Shown in pieces: positions 14,201 to 27,300 of a stretch of DNA of 64,000 nt. The notes under the pieces were generated by a model that saw only the letters and a list, made by a program, of their open reading frames with translations, had not been told where the DNA came from and searched no databases. A program made the position numbers and the translations under genes. Numbering within the stretch: the first letter of the stretch is position 1; each line of letters opens with the position of its first letter. The stretch covers positions 1,408,459 to 1,472,458 of the forward strand of contig PTFA01000196.1 of NCBI GenBank assembly GCA_003342895.1. The letters run 5' to 3'. The DNA comes from Casuarius casuarius (lineage: Eukaryota; Chordata; Aves; Casuariiformes; Casuariidae).

Positions 14201-17200
14201 TTTATCTGGACAAAACACAGACACATGGGCAAGAAGGGAACTGTGGCACACTTTGGCCATGTCCCGATCAGCTAGGACACCCTGCAATGCCCTGATGGAT
14301 CACACAATGCTTGCATGTCACACAGCTCCTAACGAATGTTGGCTGCTGAAAAGCACTGAACCAGGAGCAGTCCCCCGGCAGATTTTGCTAGTGTCCCCCA
14401 TTAACAGCTACTTTGGGAAATCAGGTTTTAATTTATCCCTGCAAAAATATTAACTAATGCTTTTTCGTAGGGCATCGATGACAATTAAAGCTTTTTTACT
14501 AGATCTCTATTGTAACCAAATAACAAAACTTAAGCAAGCCACAGAAGTACTTTTCAATATTGAAATGCTCCATCCTCCCAACAACAAAACCCCCCCAAAC
14601 AGTTACACTAAAAGGAACATGACCTGGGAATGGAAAGGCAAAGTATGGATTTGTCTGGTAGTAGCTGGCGTTTATTCATCTTTCAGCAAGATCTTTATCT
14701 CATACTTGTTTTTTAATTAAACAGACCAATGAGAAAGGTAAGAAACAACGGAAGTTTCTTGTCTGTTGTTTGTTTTCTGAGCAGTGTTCCCATTTCTAAC
14801 ACACACTTGTATCTCTTGCTAGCATCGCCGTGTATTACTATGTAATTTCTCATGCTTTAAGTAACCACTGAAGATTGCTTTAGTGTGGAAGGAAGGGAGG
14901 AGTATAACTGCATAAGCACATGAGGCTCATTTGCTTTTAAAAAAACCTGCTTTGTTTCCTCCTTAGTCTATTTTATCATAACAACATTTGCTTTTGGTAG
15001 AGCAGCGGAACCTGAAGAATATTGTCTCTCTCACTAAGAGGGAGAAGTACACATTTAAACAAATTTTTGAAAAGACTAATAAAAGGCTGAGTGCACACAT
15101 CTAAACTAAAAACAACCCACTAAAGCTAAATGTTCTCCAAAATTCTTCAGTATGTACAAAAGAGGGAATGAAAGGAGACATAAATCCAAAACCCCCATGT
15201 AGGTCAGTCTATCCTGTGGCACATATTCCCCATTTTTGCTGTTACGGTTGCACTGTATCTGCCAGGAATATTCATGTTTCGAGCAACAGAAAGAAACCAC
15301 ATGAAAGAAATAATATAGGTATATTTAGTATTTGTTTGACTCATTCAACTTTACAGAGCCTCTTTACACACTGAATTATTTTATGCAGACTTTTCCTAAA
15401 AAGATGGTCACTTAGATACTTCCCTGAAAACCAAATAAAGAAAGAAAAATAACAGCCTTCTCAATGGCAAAGAAGATTACCTTCCACTGTTGCATTTCTG
15501 CTTCTTTCACTTGTGTCCTATTGGTTGATATTTATTTGTCAAAGTTATATAATATGTCTACTTTAACTTATTAAAGGCTGTCTAGTATCTCAATAATGGA
15601 AAATATTTATACAAAGCATGCAGGGAACTGACTGCTTTGAGAACCTTCCTACAATCCTAGGCCATTTTCTGGTCAGTTTTCACCAATACTCACCTACATA
15701 GAACCTCATCAACTAATTTCAAGGTTTGAAACCTTAATGAGATCCTCAGGAAATGTGTGCAATAGAAAGCACTTTTCATGTTGCCCAAGGAGCTCTAGCA
15801 TAACTGGTTTGCAAAACAAGCCAGATTAACAATATCTGTTATAAACAGGATGGGTGCAGGGTGCATGTTTTGCTCCAAAATGCAACAGCAGAAAGACAGA
15901 CGATCCACATTTGTAGACAAAGAGGCTTTAATATTGGATCTGTTCCTTTGTATTATGCTTGCTAACATTGTCAGTGGATACCAGAAAATTCTAGATGTTG
16001 ACCCACACATCTCCTGGGCAAATTATGTGCCTATTTGTAGAATCCATCTCTCTATTTTTTTTTTTTTGAGAGCTAGCTAAACGTTCACCACTAACGTTAA
16101 CCGAACTATACCACAGTTGTTAAAAGTAGACTTGAAACCAACAGCTCTAAAGTGGCTTCAGTTCTTGAAACAGTTTCACTGGTATCTGAATGTTTTGAGA
16201 ATCAACTCTTGGGAGAGAAAAAAACCCGAAGCTGAATCCCTGTTAAAAAGAGATCTTATTTTCAATTCAGGAGATAGATACATCTTTAAGAATCTCCAAA
16301 AGTAACGGATCTGAAGCAGAAACAAACTACGTATTCAGAAAATGTTTTAGATTTAATTAACACAGCAACGCATCAAGAACGATCATACCATGACAGATCA
16401 GGACAGGTCTATCTAGCCCTGTACCCTGTTCTTGTTAGTGTCTAGTAGCAGATGTCTAAGGAAAAACATCAGAACAACGCAAGGGTATAGCAATGCTTCA
16501 GACTACCTTCCAGACCTTCAGCAACATACACTCCAGGGACTTCCTGAACCAGAGAGAGTACTCTGGCTTTTGGTAACCCCAATAGCTTTTTCTTCTAAGA
16601 TCATCTAGTTTTTTTTTTTCTTTTTTGGGGGGGGGGGGCGGGGAGGTTAAGCCCATTTGAATTTTTGGCATTCATCATATTCTCTGGCAAAAAAATCCTA
16701 AGTCTAGTACACTGTATAAAAAAGTACCCTTTTTGTTTACTTTGAAGCTGCCTTTACTAATTTCACTTCATGCCTACTTGGAAGGGACAGAACAACTGAT
16801 CCCCATTTCTCCCTGCCACAAGTGACTTTTACAGATCTGTCATATCCCTCCTCAATCATCTTTTTTCCAGGCTGAAGAGTTCCAGTATGTTTTATTGGCA
16901 ATTTATGTCATTCACTGATAATCTCAGACTTCCCTCCACTGATGAAACATAAGATAATGAGATAAAAGACTGACAGCTAGAACATATAGTAAACTGGGGG
17001 AAACTGGCTATTAAAAAAAGAAAACCTCCTTACCACTGGGTGGCTTGGGCCGTGGAGGGACATTTTTCTTCGGTGGTAATGCTGGTGTGTCTGATTTACT
17101 TTTGAAAGGGTCATCCGAGAAACCCATTCCTCCAAAAGAGGAGGTGAAGGGATCTGATGCTACTGACTACAAGAGAAAAAAGAAAAGAAATAAGCACATT

Positions 17201-20200
17201 GCGGAATATTTGTGGTTTCATGAAAGCTAAAAGACAACTCAAGCAAAAGCAAAAACTCCAAAAAAATAAGGACAAAGATTTACAGAAGTATGTCAGTGAT
17301 ATGACAGGCTAACACCCACTGCCAGAGGTGCCAGAATTTCATTAACATTCAGAAGTATTTATGCTCTTACATCATGTTAAGTACTTCTAGAGCTTCTACT
17401 CCTAGACAAAAGCTGATGAGAAAAATAAAAGGAAGTAAAACTCTATTTTTTATTATTTGGCAATGAATGGTCATACTACAATGTAGCCTTCATTCTATGA
17501 TAAACAGAACTGTGAAACAAAAGTAGCAATTAGGAAAACATGGTAGACTGCAGAATGGACAGCTTTTTTTTTTTCCCAAACTTTTCCCAAGTCACACATG
17601 CCTATTTGTCTTCTTTTTCTAAAAGCTCAGGGAAAGCTCCAAATATATATTTTAACATGTTTCCTGTATTCAGCTGGCTCTTGTGAAGGACTTTCCTAAT
17701 GATTAAAAAAGGCACTAAAAATTATGCCATGCAGAGTAATTTATCATCCTGAAATAAAAGGAGTTTTGTAGGCAAAGCTCAAGCTCAAAGTCAGACTTTT
17801 GCTAAAACTTCTAATTGAAGCAAAAAATCACCAATATTGGTAAAGACTATTGCCACCTAGTGGAGAGGGGAAAAAAAAACCCCCAAAACCAGCAAGTAAA
17901 ATTAGAAAATATTACAGGAAGACTGTTCAGCCAAAGCGATACTATAATCTATCTTCTAGTTAACATTTTCCATACAATATTCAAGTATCATTGTAGGGCT
18001 AAGTGTAGAAGGTTGGGCAGCTGACCTTTACTGTAAATTCCAAAGCCCATCTTAGAAAACTAATGACAGACTGTGAATATCCAGATGAGTAGATAGGGTA
18101 TTTCAAGTACAATTAAGCCCTTAAATACTTGGTTTGTATCAAGAAACTAAGAAAACAGCAATTCTGTTAAGAGCTGTAAAAATGTCAAGAGAGAAATTTT
18201 CCCATCCTTCTCTGGTTCCCTGTACTCAGGGAGAAGTGAGAACAAGTCAGGATACCATGAGAGATGTAGTTATGAAGAAGTAGACTTTAGGACTTAGAGG
18301 AAGGTTGGACACTGAAGTATCTCTCATACAACTACTTTTGCTTATGACAAATAAAAACTAGAAGTTATTTGCTTTGCTCCTCTGATATTTGAAAATGTGT
18401 ATGAAAAGGTGATTCCCCCCTCCTGAATCTACTGGTTTTGGTAAGACTTATTAAAACTTACTAAAAATCTGCTGGACCTGAGATGGATAGAAAGTGCTTT
18501 GCTAAGTATCTCTGGTGAGACCGTGACTGTAATAAAAATATCAGACATGGGTTGTCACCTGAAAAGCCAGTCTTTTACTTTTGACATCTGACATTTGACA
18601 TTTACCTTTGACATCTGACTGAAGTCTGCAAATCCCTCACTGCTACTGAAAGCACCACTTCCAAATGGATCTAATGTTCCAAATGGATCTGAAACAGACA
18701 GAAAAAAACATTTTATTTAAAATAATAACTAAGAATTATGAAGAACCACCTATTGCCAATAAAGTGTAACACCAGGCAGATGATTAAAAACTACCTCTAT
18801 TTTGCCCTGGCATGCAAATTTAAGAGAGAATTCTGCAAAACAATAGTTTTTCTACTACTTGCTTGGAAAAAAAAAAAAACAGTGAAGTATATGGTGTAGG
18901 AGGTTTACTCTTCATAATAAGATCACAATGAGGATATTTTTCTACCAGTTTACAATACGCTTTCTTTATTCTGAACTTCAACAACTGATTCTTCTTTCAT
19001 AAAGAGATACCCACTTATTCATCTTCGCCATAAAAATTATTCCTCTTACCTGGGCCTTTTGAAGAGATACTGGAAGACGTAAAAGGATCGCTGCTTTCAA
19101 AAGGGTCAGGCTAAATAAGAAGAACAGATATCTAGTCATTGTTCTGCTGCATTGTGCACTTGTCTTTTTATGCATATCAAAATCCCTTGCTTTAGGACAA
19201 ATTATTTCCAGTTTCAGACCACTCTACTCAGTGGACATGTAATAGGATAAAGTCAGCCGAATATACAAAGTGTGTATTATTAGTGCATTTGGTTATTGAT
19301 AGCGAAGAATGAATACAACCAACTATCTACAAATAAAAACAGATTAAAGTGAAAAGAATATCACAGTGAAATACAACCGATACTAGTTACCAAGGCAAAA
19401 TAAGAAATTACACCCACAAGTCTTCAGTTTTTAATCAACAGAGACTGAATATTCAAGTTAGGCATTTACATCATTAATAACTCAGAGATACTGTATACCC
19501 AAAACTTTTCTTTAAACAGAAGGTGTTTACAGTTGCTCTTCGGCTTGGAAAGTCTGCCCTTACCTAAATGCACACCTATACTGCAAGACTTAAACTGACC
19601 TCCCACTGACTGATACTAGAATACTGTGCTAACACCTCGGTGGCAACAGTCAAATTCCATAAGAATGAGGGAAGGATTTATTACAAAGAAAAACAAAGAA
19701 ACAAAAAATAATCCTAAAACAAACGTAAGTACAGCTTAAGAACTGTGAGCATACATTTGACAGATGTGTTCAGTGCAGTTCTTCCACTGTGTTGACTCAA
19801 TTTTCTCTTGGTGGCTTAGTAATCCTTTAGCCACATCAGTTCCTCAATCTGATTCACTCTGAGACCGCACAAATAGAAACACCAAATGGAATGGAGGTAA
19901 CGGCATGAATGAGTGGATGTTGATGGGCTGAAATTGCCACTGCGGGGGGGGGGAAAATCCAACTAACTGCATCTTTCATAGTGAACATACATCTTTAGAA
20001 CGGAACTGGAAAGTACTGCTGATCACCTTAGTAATCCATACGTAATTTTAAGAATAAAATTAGTTGCATCAATTAGAAAAAAGGTACTTAGTGATATTTC
20101 TTTCGTTTTAGCTTTCAAACAATGAAATTGCAAATAGCAGAAATTCTATTATGTGCATATTTAAAAATTACTGACCTTTGAGGGTAAAGTGGGGGGTTTT

Positions 20201-21324
20201 GTGAATGGATCTGAGGTAAATGGGTCACTCTTCACCTGTTTCTTGAAGAAATCCTCAGGGGCTGAAGTACGAAATGGGTCACTTTCCTTAAATGGATCGC
20301 CTCCAAATGGATCTAGGAGGAGTATTAAAAGGTAAATAATATGTAACACTTTATAAGTAAAGCAACAAAAAATGTGCATAAGGAACCATTCTACATTTGA
20401 CCTTGTTCTCGCTGAAGTATTTGTTCTTAAAATAAATAAATAAATAATATTGATAAACTACTAGAAACCTCTTTAAACAGGGTATTAACTAACTTGCAAC
20501 AAGTATATGCTTATATTAAGTAAATGACAAGGTTAAGGACTTCACCTAATAAAGTTACATGCATATTTTTGAACATACTGATCCTGAATGCACACATTGT
20601 CAGATTACTAAATTCCCTAATGCAAATCAAAAATCTGAAGCCAAGGAAACTTTGAAATACATCTTTGTGTTTGGCTACAAATTGTGCATCTCATCTATCC
20701 TGTCATCAGAAGGGCTATTACCTGCTGGAGCAGGTGGTTGTTCTGCAAAAGGATCATGCTGGAATGGGTCACCTATGCAGAACAGAAAAAATTATTTGTT
20801 TCATCCACTATTTAGCAAGATGATAAAAGTTTGTGAAAATATCATTTATTGAACAACTGGTCTTCAAAGTTTTAGGTAAGTCATTGGTCACTTACTGCCT
20901 TTGAAAGGGTCTGCTCCTTTAAATGGATCAGATTTGAAAGGATCTTCTGATTGGAATGGGTCTGTATGCAGTTCTTGTGTATTATTGGTAAACATCAAGG
21001 CTTTATTCTTAAATGGATCATCCTAAAAATAAAGAGGAGAAACATTACAGCAACTTGTCACAATTAAAATGCTAAATTATCCATTCAGCAGAAATTCTAC
21101 AGTATCTTGTTCCTGTTTAACAATCTTAAAAAGGTCCTCCTAAAAAACTTTCTGAATACGTAGCTTCTAAGCAGAAGTAAAATACATAGCAGAAAGAAAT
21201 ACGTAACCTGAGGCTACAGAACATCAAGAAGTACGTACAGACCACAGTGAAAGATTAAACTGTTCCTGATACGAACATATTTGGTCCTCAAAAATGGGGT
21301 GGGGGAAGGGAAATAAAACCACTA

Positions 21325-21368
<44 letters not shown>

Positions 21369-24300
21369 CAGATCAACTTCAGGTGAGAAAGATCTTTGAA
21401 AGAAAAGGATCTAAAAATCCTTTTTTTAGACTATAAATACAAGAAATTACTACTGAGAAGTCATAACCAAGAAACCAAGATTGCTTCTTGTTAACTCATT
21501 AATGAGCTCACAGCTCCAAGCAGTGATTTCACGTTACAAAGCACTATGTGGCAATACCACTATGTGGCAGGAAGAGTGGCACCCTCGGTCAAGGCAGTTT
21601 CCCAACACTTTGATGATACAGAGGCTGTCAGCGGAGACCAACCTACAGCTTTGTCAAATTACAAAACAAGCCAGGGTGAATAAGTAGCAAACTAGAACTA
21701 CGTAACTTTACCACATTCATTTGGTTATATCTCATATCCCTGTCTTTCATCTGTTCGGAGTATCTTCCCCCAACTCAGTTCTTGCCACTGTAGCCATTTA
21801 TGCACAGAGCACGTGTACAACAGAGCTCCATTTAAAATTAAAGCCTTTCAACTCTAATATAACAAATATTTAATACCAACCACCCTACTGATACTGCCTC
21901 AGCTCAAAAAAGAGAAAGGATTCCTGTCCTCCCTTCACAGGACATAAAAGAAGAAGTTTTCATTAACACTTCTCAAAACAGCAAAAAAAAAGGGAAGAGG
22001 AAGGAAGAATTAAGAAACAGGAAAGGGACACAAAGCTTTAAAAAGTTTACTATGAACATACACTGGAGTTTTCTTCCAGTAAGTGATACTTAGGTTTTAC
22101 ATGCAAGAGAAACATTCTGGAAATTTCCACTGGAAATTAAACATAACACTAGCCATGCAAGTACAAAAACTAAGCGCTCAAGTGAGTTTTAAGACCACAT
22201 CTCAATGACAGCATTATTGTTCTTAGTTTACGCTCTTCTTTCTTGTGTGCATTTTGTTTATACAGAGAAAGCGTAAAGCAAGGCACAAAGGTGGCATGCC
22301 TTCTGAATACTTACTAATATACTATACACGTTGTATTTTTTCTTCCATACTAAACCTAAAGTAAGTGTACTTACAAGGACTCTGGAAAACACCTCTCCTA
22401 ACGAGGAGGCATCAAGTAGATGTGCAAGTAGAAGCAAGTAAGTATGCAACTTTTATCTTTAAATTGAAGAAATAGGCATAATGATGTAAAAAACTAGAGT
22501 TTAAGTTATTAAATATCCAAATCGACAACAGCTACTCAAAAGAAACTGATGGGAAAAATCTTTAAGAATCTGAAGCATCTTATAAATCAGGAAAAACACA
22601 GAATTAAAGAAAACATAATAAATGAGATATATGATGCTGGAACTATCTTAGGAGAAGACAAGTATCTATGTATTATTCTGGGGAGGGAATGTGTTTTTCT
22701 ACTAAAATGTGTAATACACATAGCTCATTGCAAAGCAGAAATTTTTATAGCTTGTTTTGGAAATGAGAAAGACACACATGATTAAAGGGAAGTTTACAGC
22801 AAGGGAAGTTGTTACCTTGGTAAACTGAAGAACTTGCAAGAAAAAAAAACAACACTAGATTTTAAAATAAAGTCGTACCTACTTTTTCAGACTAAAGATT
22901 TGACAAGCTACAAATCAAGGGTGAACATTACCTCTCTTTTTTTTGCCTACATAATTACAGTTTGCTTTCATATCTGTACCGCTAAAGTTACCTAGGCAAG
23001 TTCTTTGTAGCACAAAACCTAACTGAAAGCCTAAAAATCAGTTTTCCACCAGCATTAAAATCTTTGCCTGGCCTAGCACCAGAGACTGGATGCAGGGATC
23101 GTGGTACTTGTTAATGTCACAAAAGCCAACTAAACAAATATCTTAATTTCTGATTAAGTTTAACTTACAAACCTATTTATTGCCAAAAAACACTGAATAA
23201 CAGTATAAAATTTTTACCATAGCTCCATAATTGCTTCTTTCCGTCTGTGCAAGGCCTTCACTTATGTCTGCTAGATTCGTCAGGCTACCACCGTGAATCC
23301 CATTGAGAGCTTCATTATATTGTTCTATACTCTTGTTGACTTCTTGATGACTCTCTTGAAGTTGAGAAAGTTTACTTCTTGCCTAAGCAGAGAAAAACAT
23401 TTGGTATGTTACTCTTTCAATAACAGTCATTCTCATACAACAGAAGCGTGCAGCTATTACTGAATTGGTTACTTCACATATTCAATATGTAGAGAATGGT
23501 TTCATCTAAGGTTAGATATAGCTGCAGACAATTGCGTTTTTCCAGAGCTAGATTTTTCTTGACTCAAACCGATAATTAACGTAGTGAGCACCAGTCAAAA
23601 AGGACTATTTTACGTACCAATACTTTTCTCTTCCGAAAAGTCACCGTTCTAGCTGGTGTTCAACTCTTAGGCTTTTTAAAGGAGCAAAAAACTATATATA
23701 AACTACAAAGAATACCTGATTTATTTCTTCCTGTGTTGATTTTAAAGATTTAATTATTGTTTCAAGTTGCACCTTTCCAGCCTGGATACTCTGCTCTAGC
23801 TGAGTCTCTTCTTGCTGGAGGCGATTCAGCTCTGCTTTTGCTCTATTAAGATCGTCTTCCTGCGTTTTTAAATCTGATTCCTGAGATTGAATCTGCATTT
23901 TCAGTGAGGAAATCTGAAACAAAAAGTTACAAAACAATGCCAAAAACAGTGTGAAATTTTGAGATAGATGTAATTTTAAATATTATATTAATTTATCATA
24001 AATAATAAAGTACAAGGGGGATTGTACAAGCTGTTTTCAACAGCTAAAGAAGATAAAAAGAACTTAATTTGAAGAATTACTTGCTTCTTAGTATGTAACA
24101 CAGAATCTTTGGTAAAAGCAGGTAGGATGTTTTATAAAAACAAGAAATTATTAATATTCTAAATGACAGAAATACCTGATAATAAACACTAATAACAAAG
24201 GTAATTAAAAAGATTTTCTTCAGTGGTTACCTTGCAACTTTCAGAACTTGTCTCCTTTTCCCCCAAAACATTTATCAAGTATTATAAAGCTGATTTTAAC

Positions 24301-27300
24301 TCTAATAAGAGTTAAATTTACATGATTACATAAGATGCTGCTTATCCCACTCTCTCACATGACCTTTTACACTGAATTTCTACTTGAAGATAAAATGCTA
24401 ATATGAAGGGACCGCTGAAGACCTTCTGGTTCAACAGCCCCCTCGCAGTCTACGACCACTATGAAAGGTATTTAGGTTAGCAAAATCCTTTCTGGGACCT
24501 CCAGAAACTGCTATTTATAGTAAAAATGAATAAACAAAACAAGCTCATTTATGAAATGAATAGAACTTTCTTCAGCTAAAGATATAATATTTTCGAGCAT
24601 CTCCAGAATTAACGTACACTCACCACCTGTGTTTCTTCCTGGCATTTCTGCCTTACATCACTCAGCATATCTTTCAGTTTGGCTTTCTGCTGGTCCATTT
24701 CATCCAGGCGGTCCTGGGCATCTTGTTTCTGAGCCTCTAGCTCCTGCAAGTTACTTGTCTCCCTATCTAAATCATTTTGCAGTTCCTAAGGAAAATTCCA
24801 CAGTTTGACAGTTACATTTAGCTGTTGCCCTTATAAGGGTGATCAACCACAGATGAACAGGTTGGCAAACTCCAAAAGATTCCCTATGTCATACAGGCTA
24901 TTCCATGCATGCAAATGCTTTTTTCCAGGGGGAACTTGTATGAGACATCATAAAAAAGCATCCACAAGATGGAAGGAGACTGTGACACAAAACACATGTA
25001 ATTTAGCTATCCTAAGGTAATGATCAAAACCAATACTCTTTGAACAATGATTTCCTAAATGACACAGTGCAAGTCAAGCACTAATGAAAAAAAACATTAC
25101 AGACTGTTCATATATCATCATCTACTCATATTTGCCAGCATCAGAAGAAAATATCTCTGATGAAGAACAGGAAAATAAAGACCTTCCTGTAAATCAGGGC
25201 AAAATCCAATAGAAGGAAAGGAAGACTTGCCCAGAAGCAATATAAGGAAAAAAGCATTTAGAAGAAAGAGTACTTAATTCCCCCCAGAAGTATTTTAGAT
25301 TGAAATACATACTAATAATGATAAACAGAGCTTTTACCTGAACTTCATTGGTCTTCTGTCTGATTGATTCTTCCTTTTCCCTAATGTCCTGCTCTAGGGA
25401 ATATTTTTCTCTGTAAGCAAACAAACATACGTTTTGGTTAAATCGTTAAGTAATACAACACATTGAAAAAAACCCCAAACCTCAATTTTTCTGGAAACAC
25501 AACACAGCTAAAAATGCCAGCCCGCATTCTGAGATATTCTTTCAAGGAGTAAAAGTGTGTATCATTTATTCTTCGAAAAATATTATCTGTTCCACAATCA
25601 ATCTTCTGAAATGACCTGGTGGGCTCCAGGGTAGCTTTACAAAATTGGCTACTAACCATAGGGTATCAATGGGAGATCTGTCATCAACTTCAACTACTTA
25701 AAGCCTATGAATCAAACTGATTAATAGACAACATGGCACCAAAAAGTTATAACAAAACACAAATAACAGGCACGTCAATACTACATACTGAAATGGTTCT
25801 TCTACTCTCAACATTCCCCGTTAATAGTCCACAACACTTACCTCTGCAGCTGTGCAATTTCTTGACTAATATCATCAAGTTCCTTCACTCCCGTAAATTC
25901 TCCCGATCCAACAGAGCTTGAACTATCCTGTTAAAGAATGAAATGGTCTATTAAAATGCCAAGTGGTAACAGAAGATCTTCCTTTGAAAAGGCTGAAGAC
26001 AAAGGTGGAACATGACCCACATTTTGTGCATTTGAATAATTCTATGGGAGACATCAAAGTATTATGCAACAACCAGCGCGCGTGCCCCTTGATTCTCCCT
26101 GTGCGAGCCGAGAGTTTTCCCTATTCCCATTTAACAGATGAAATAGCTGAAGTATACAGAAGATAAAGGACATGCACAAAGTCAAAGAGTAAACTTCAGG
26201 CAATGATAGAACAAAAATGCAAAAACAAAAACCCCAGCTCTGTTAAAGTCAATAGCAAAACTTCCAGGAAACTCAATTAAATCAAAATGTCATTTCAGTC
26301 ATCCTGAGCCTTGCCCCAAATTAAAAATGCCAATTTCTGCAATTATGTCCGGTTCCTTCAGAGCTACAGCTTAGTCATTTTTACAACCACTCAGATGTAG
26401 AACAGGGAAGGTACAAAGGCTCTCCTTTGCCTTTTAGGCAAGAAAATTGTCATTAAAAATCATTAAGAAAGAATATCAATATGTAGTACAAAATTTTTCA
26501 TCATAATAAGCATTTCAAGCCCTTTAAATCATCACTATAACTGAGAAAACTGCAACAAAACTCATTACTGGTATGACAAATAACGAGACCTACAATTTTA
26601 TATGGCATTTTAAAAAGAAGACAGTACAGTTTGCTTAGTTTGTTCACTTCGAGATTGTTGTGATAACCACAGGAAGTTTGGCTTTATCCAATATAAAAAA
26701 AGGCAACCCAATGAAATAAGTTAAAATGAGCTACTGTATTAGTCAAAATAGCACAGCTCACTGTTCCATATGAACAGAAAACTGTTTTACTGTTTTCACA
26801 GTAATATACCATTTATTTCATGTTATATTCAGCTAAAACCACAGTAAATAAAAAGCATAAAACAATGAACTGAAAATTATGGGAATCTTAAAGCTCTTGC
26901 ACCAAGGTATATTTATCACCCACAAGTTTACAGAATTAGTGCATCAGTAATTTTAATATGTCCACACCAAGTTGCCTGTCTAAGAATTGCTTGTCAAATC
27001 AACACATCTCAAACTGGTGAGGGAACTGATACCACTGGGTCAGCAGCCAGAACTGCTAACATCACGCTATTGTGACATTATCATTATGCCAGGAGCCAGC
27101 GTCACAGAACACAAGTGCAAAGATACAGAAGATGATGAAGAAATAATATCTTTTTTAAAATTAGAAGTAGAATACACAAACAAAATTGCATTCTTTAGGA
27201 CATTACAATTACTCACACGACGCATTTCTGTTAGTGCTGAGATCTCAGTTCCTACAGGGGTCAAGTAACCTGACAGAGTCTATAGAAAAAGGATATAGGA

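Larger units (their letters stand above)
4832..17033 (-). other. EPS15L1 last intron, about 12.2 kb
   Basis: The largest intron of the gene. It holds a GC-rich islet at about 5660-5880, GA-rich and A-rich simple repeats near 11228-11257 and 12478-12514, an 11-bp-arm palindrome at 10993-11018, MIR-like and CR1-like relics near 9510, 11645 and 16.4-16.9 kb, and an A tract at 9769-9784. No alternative EPS15L1 exon was recognised; the open frames of 60-154 codons in it are not protein-like. Confidence 0.6.
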
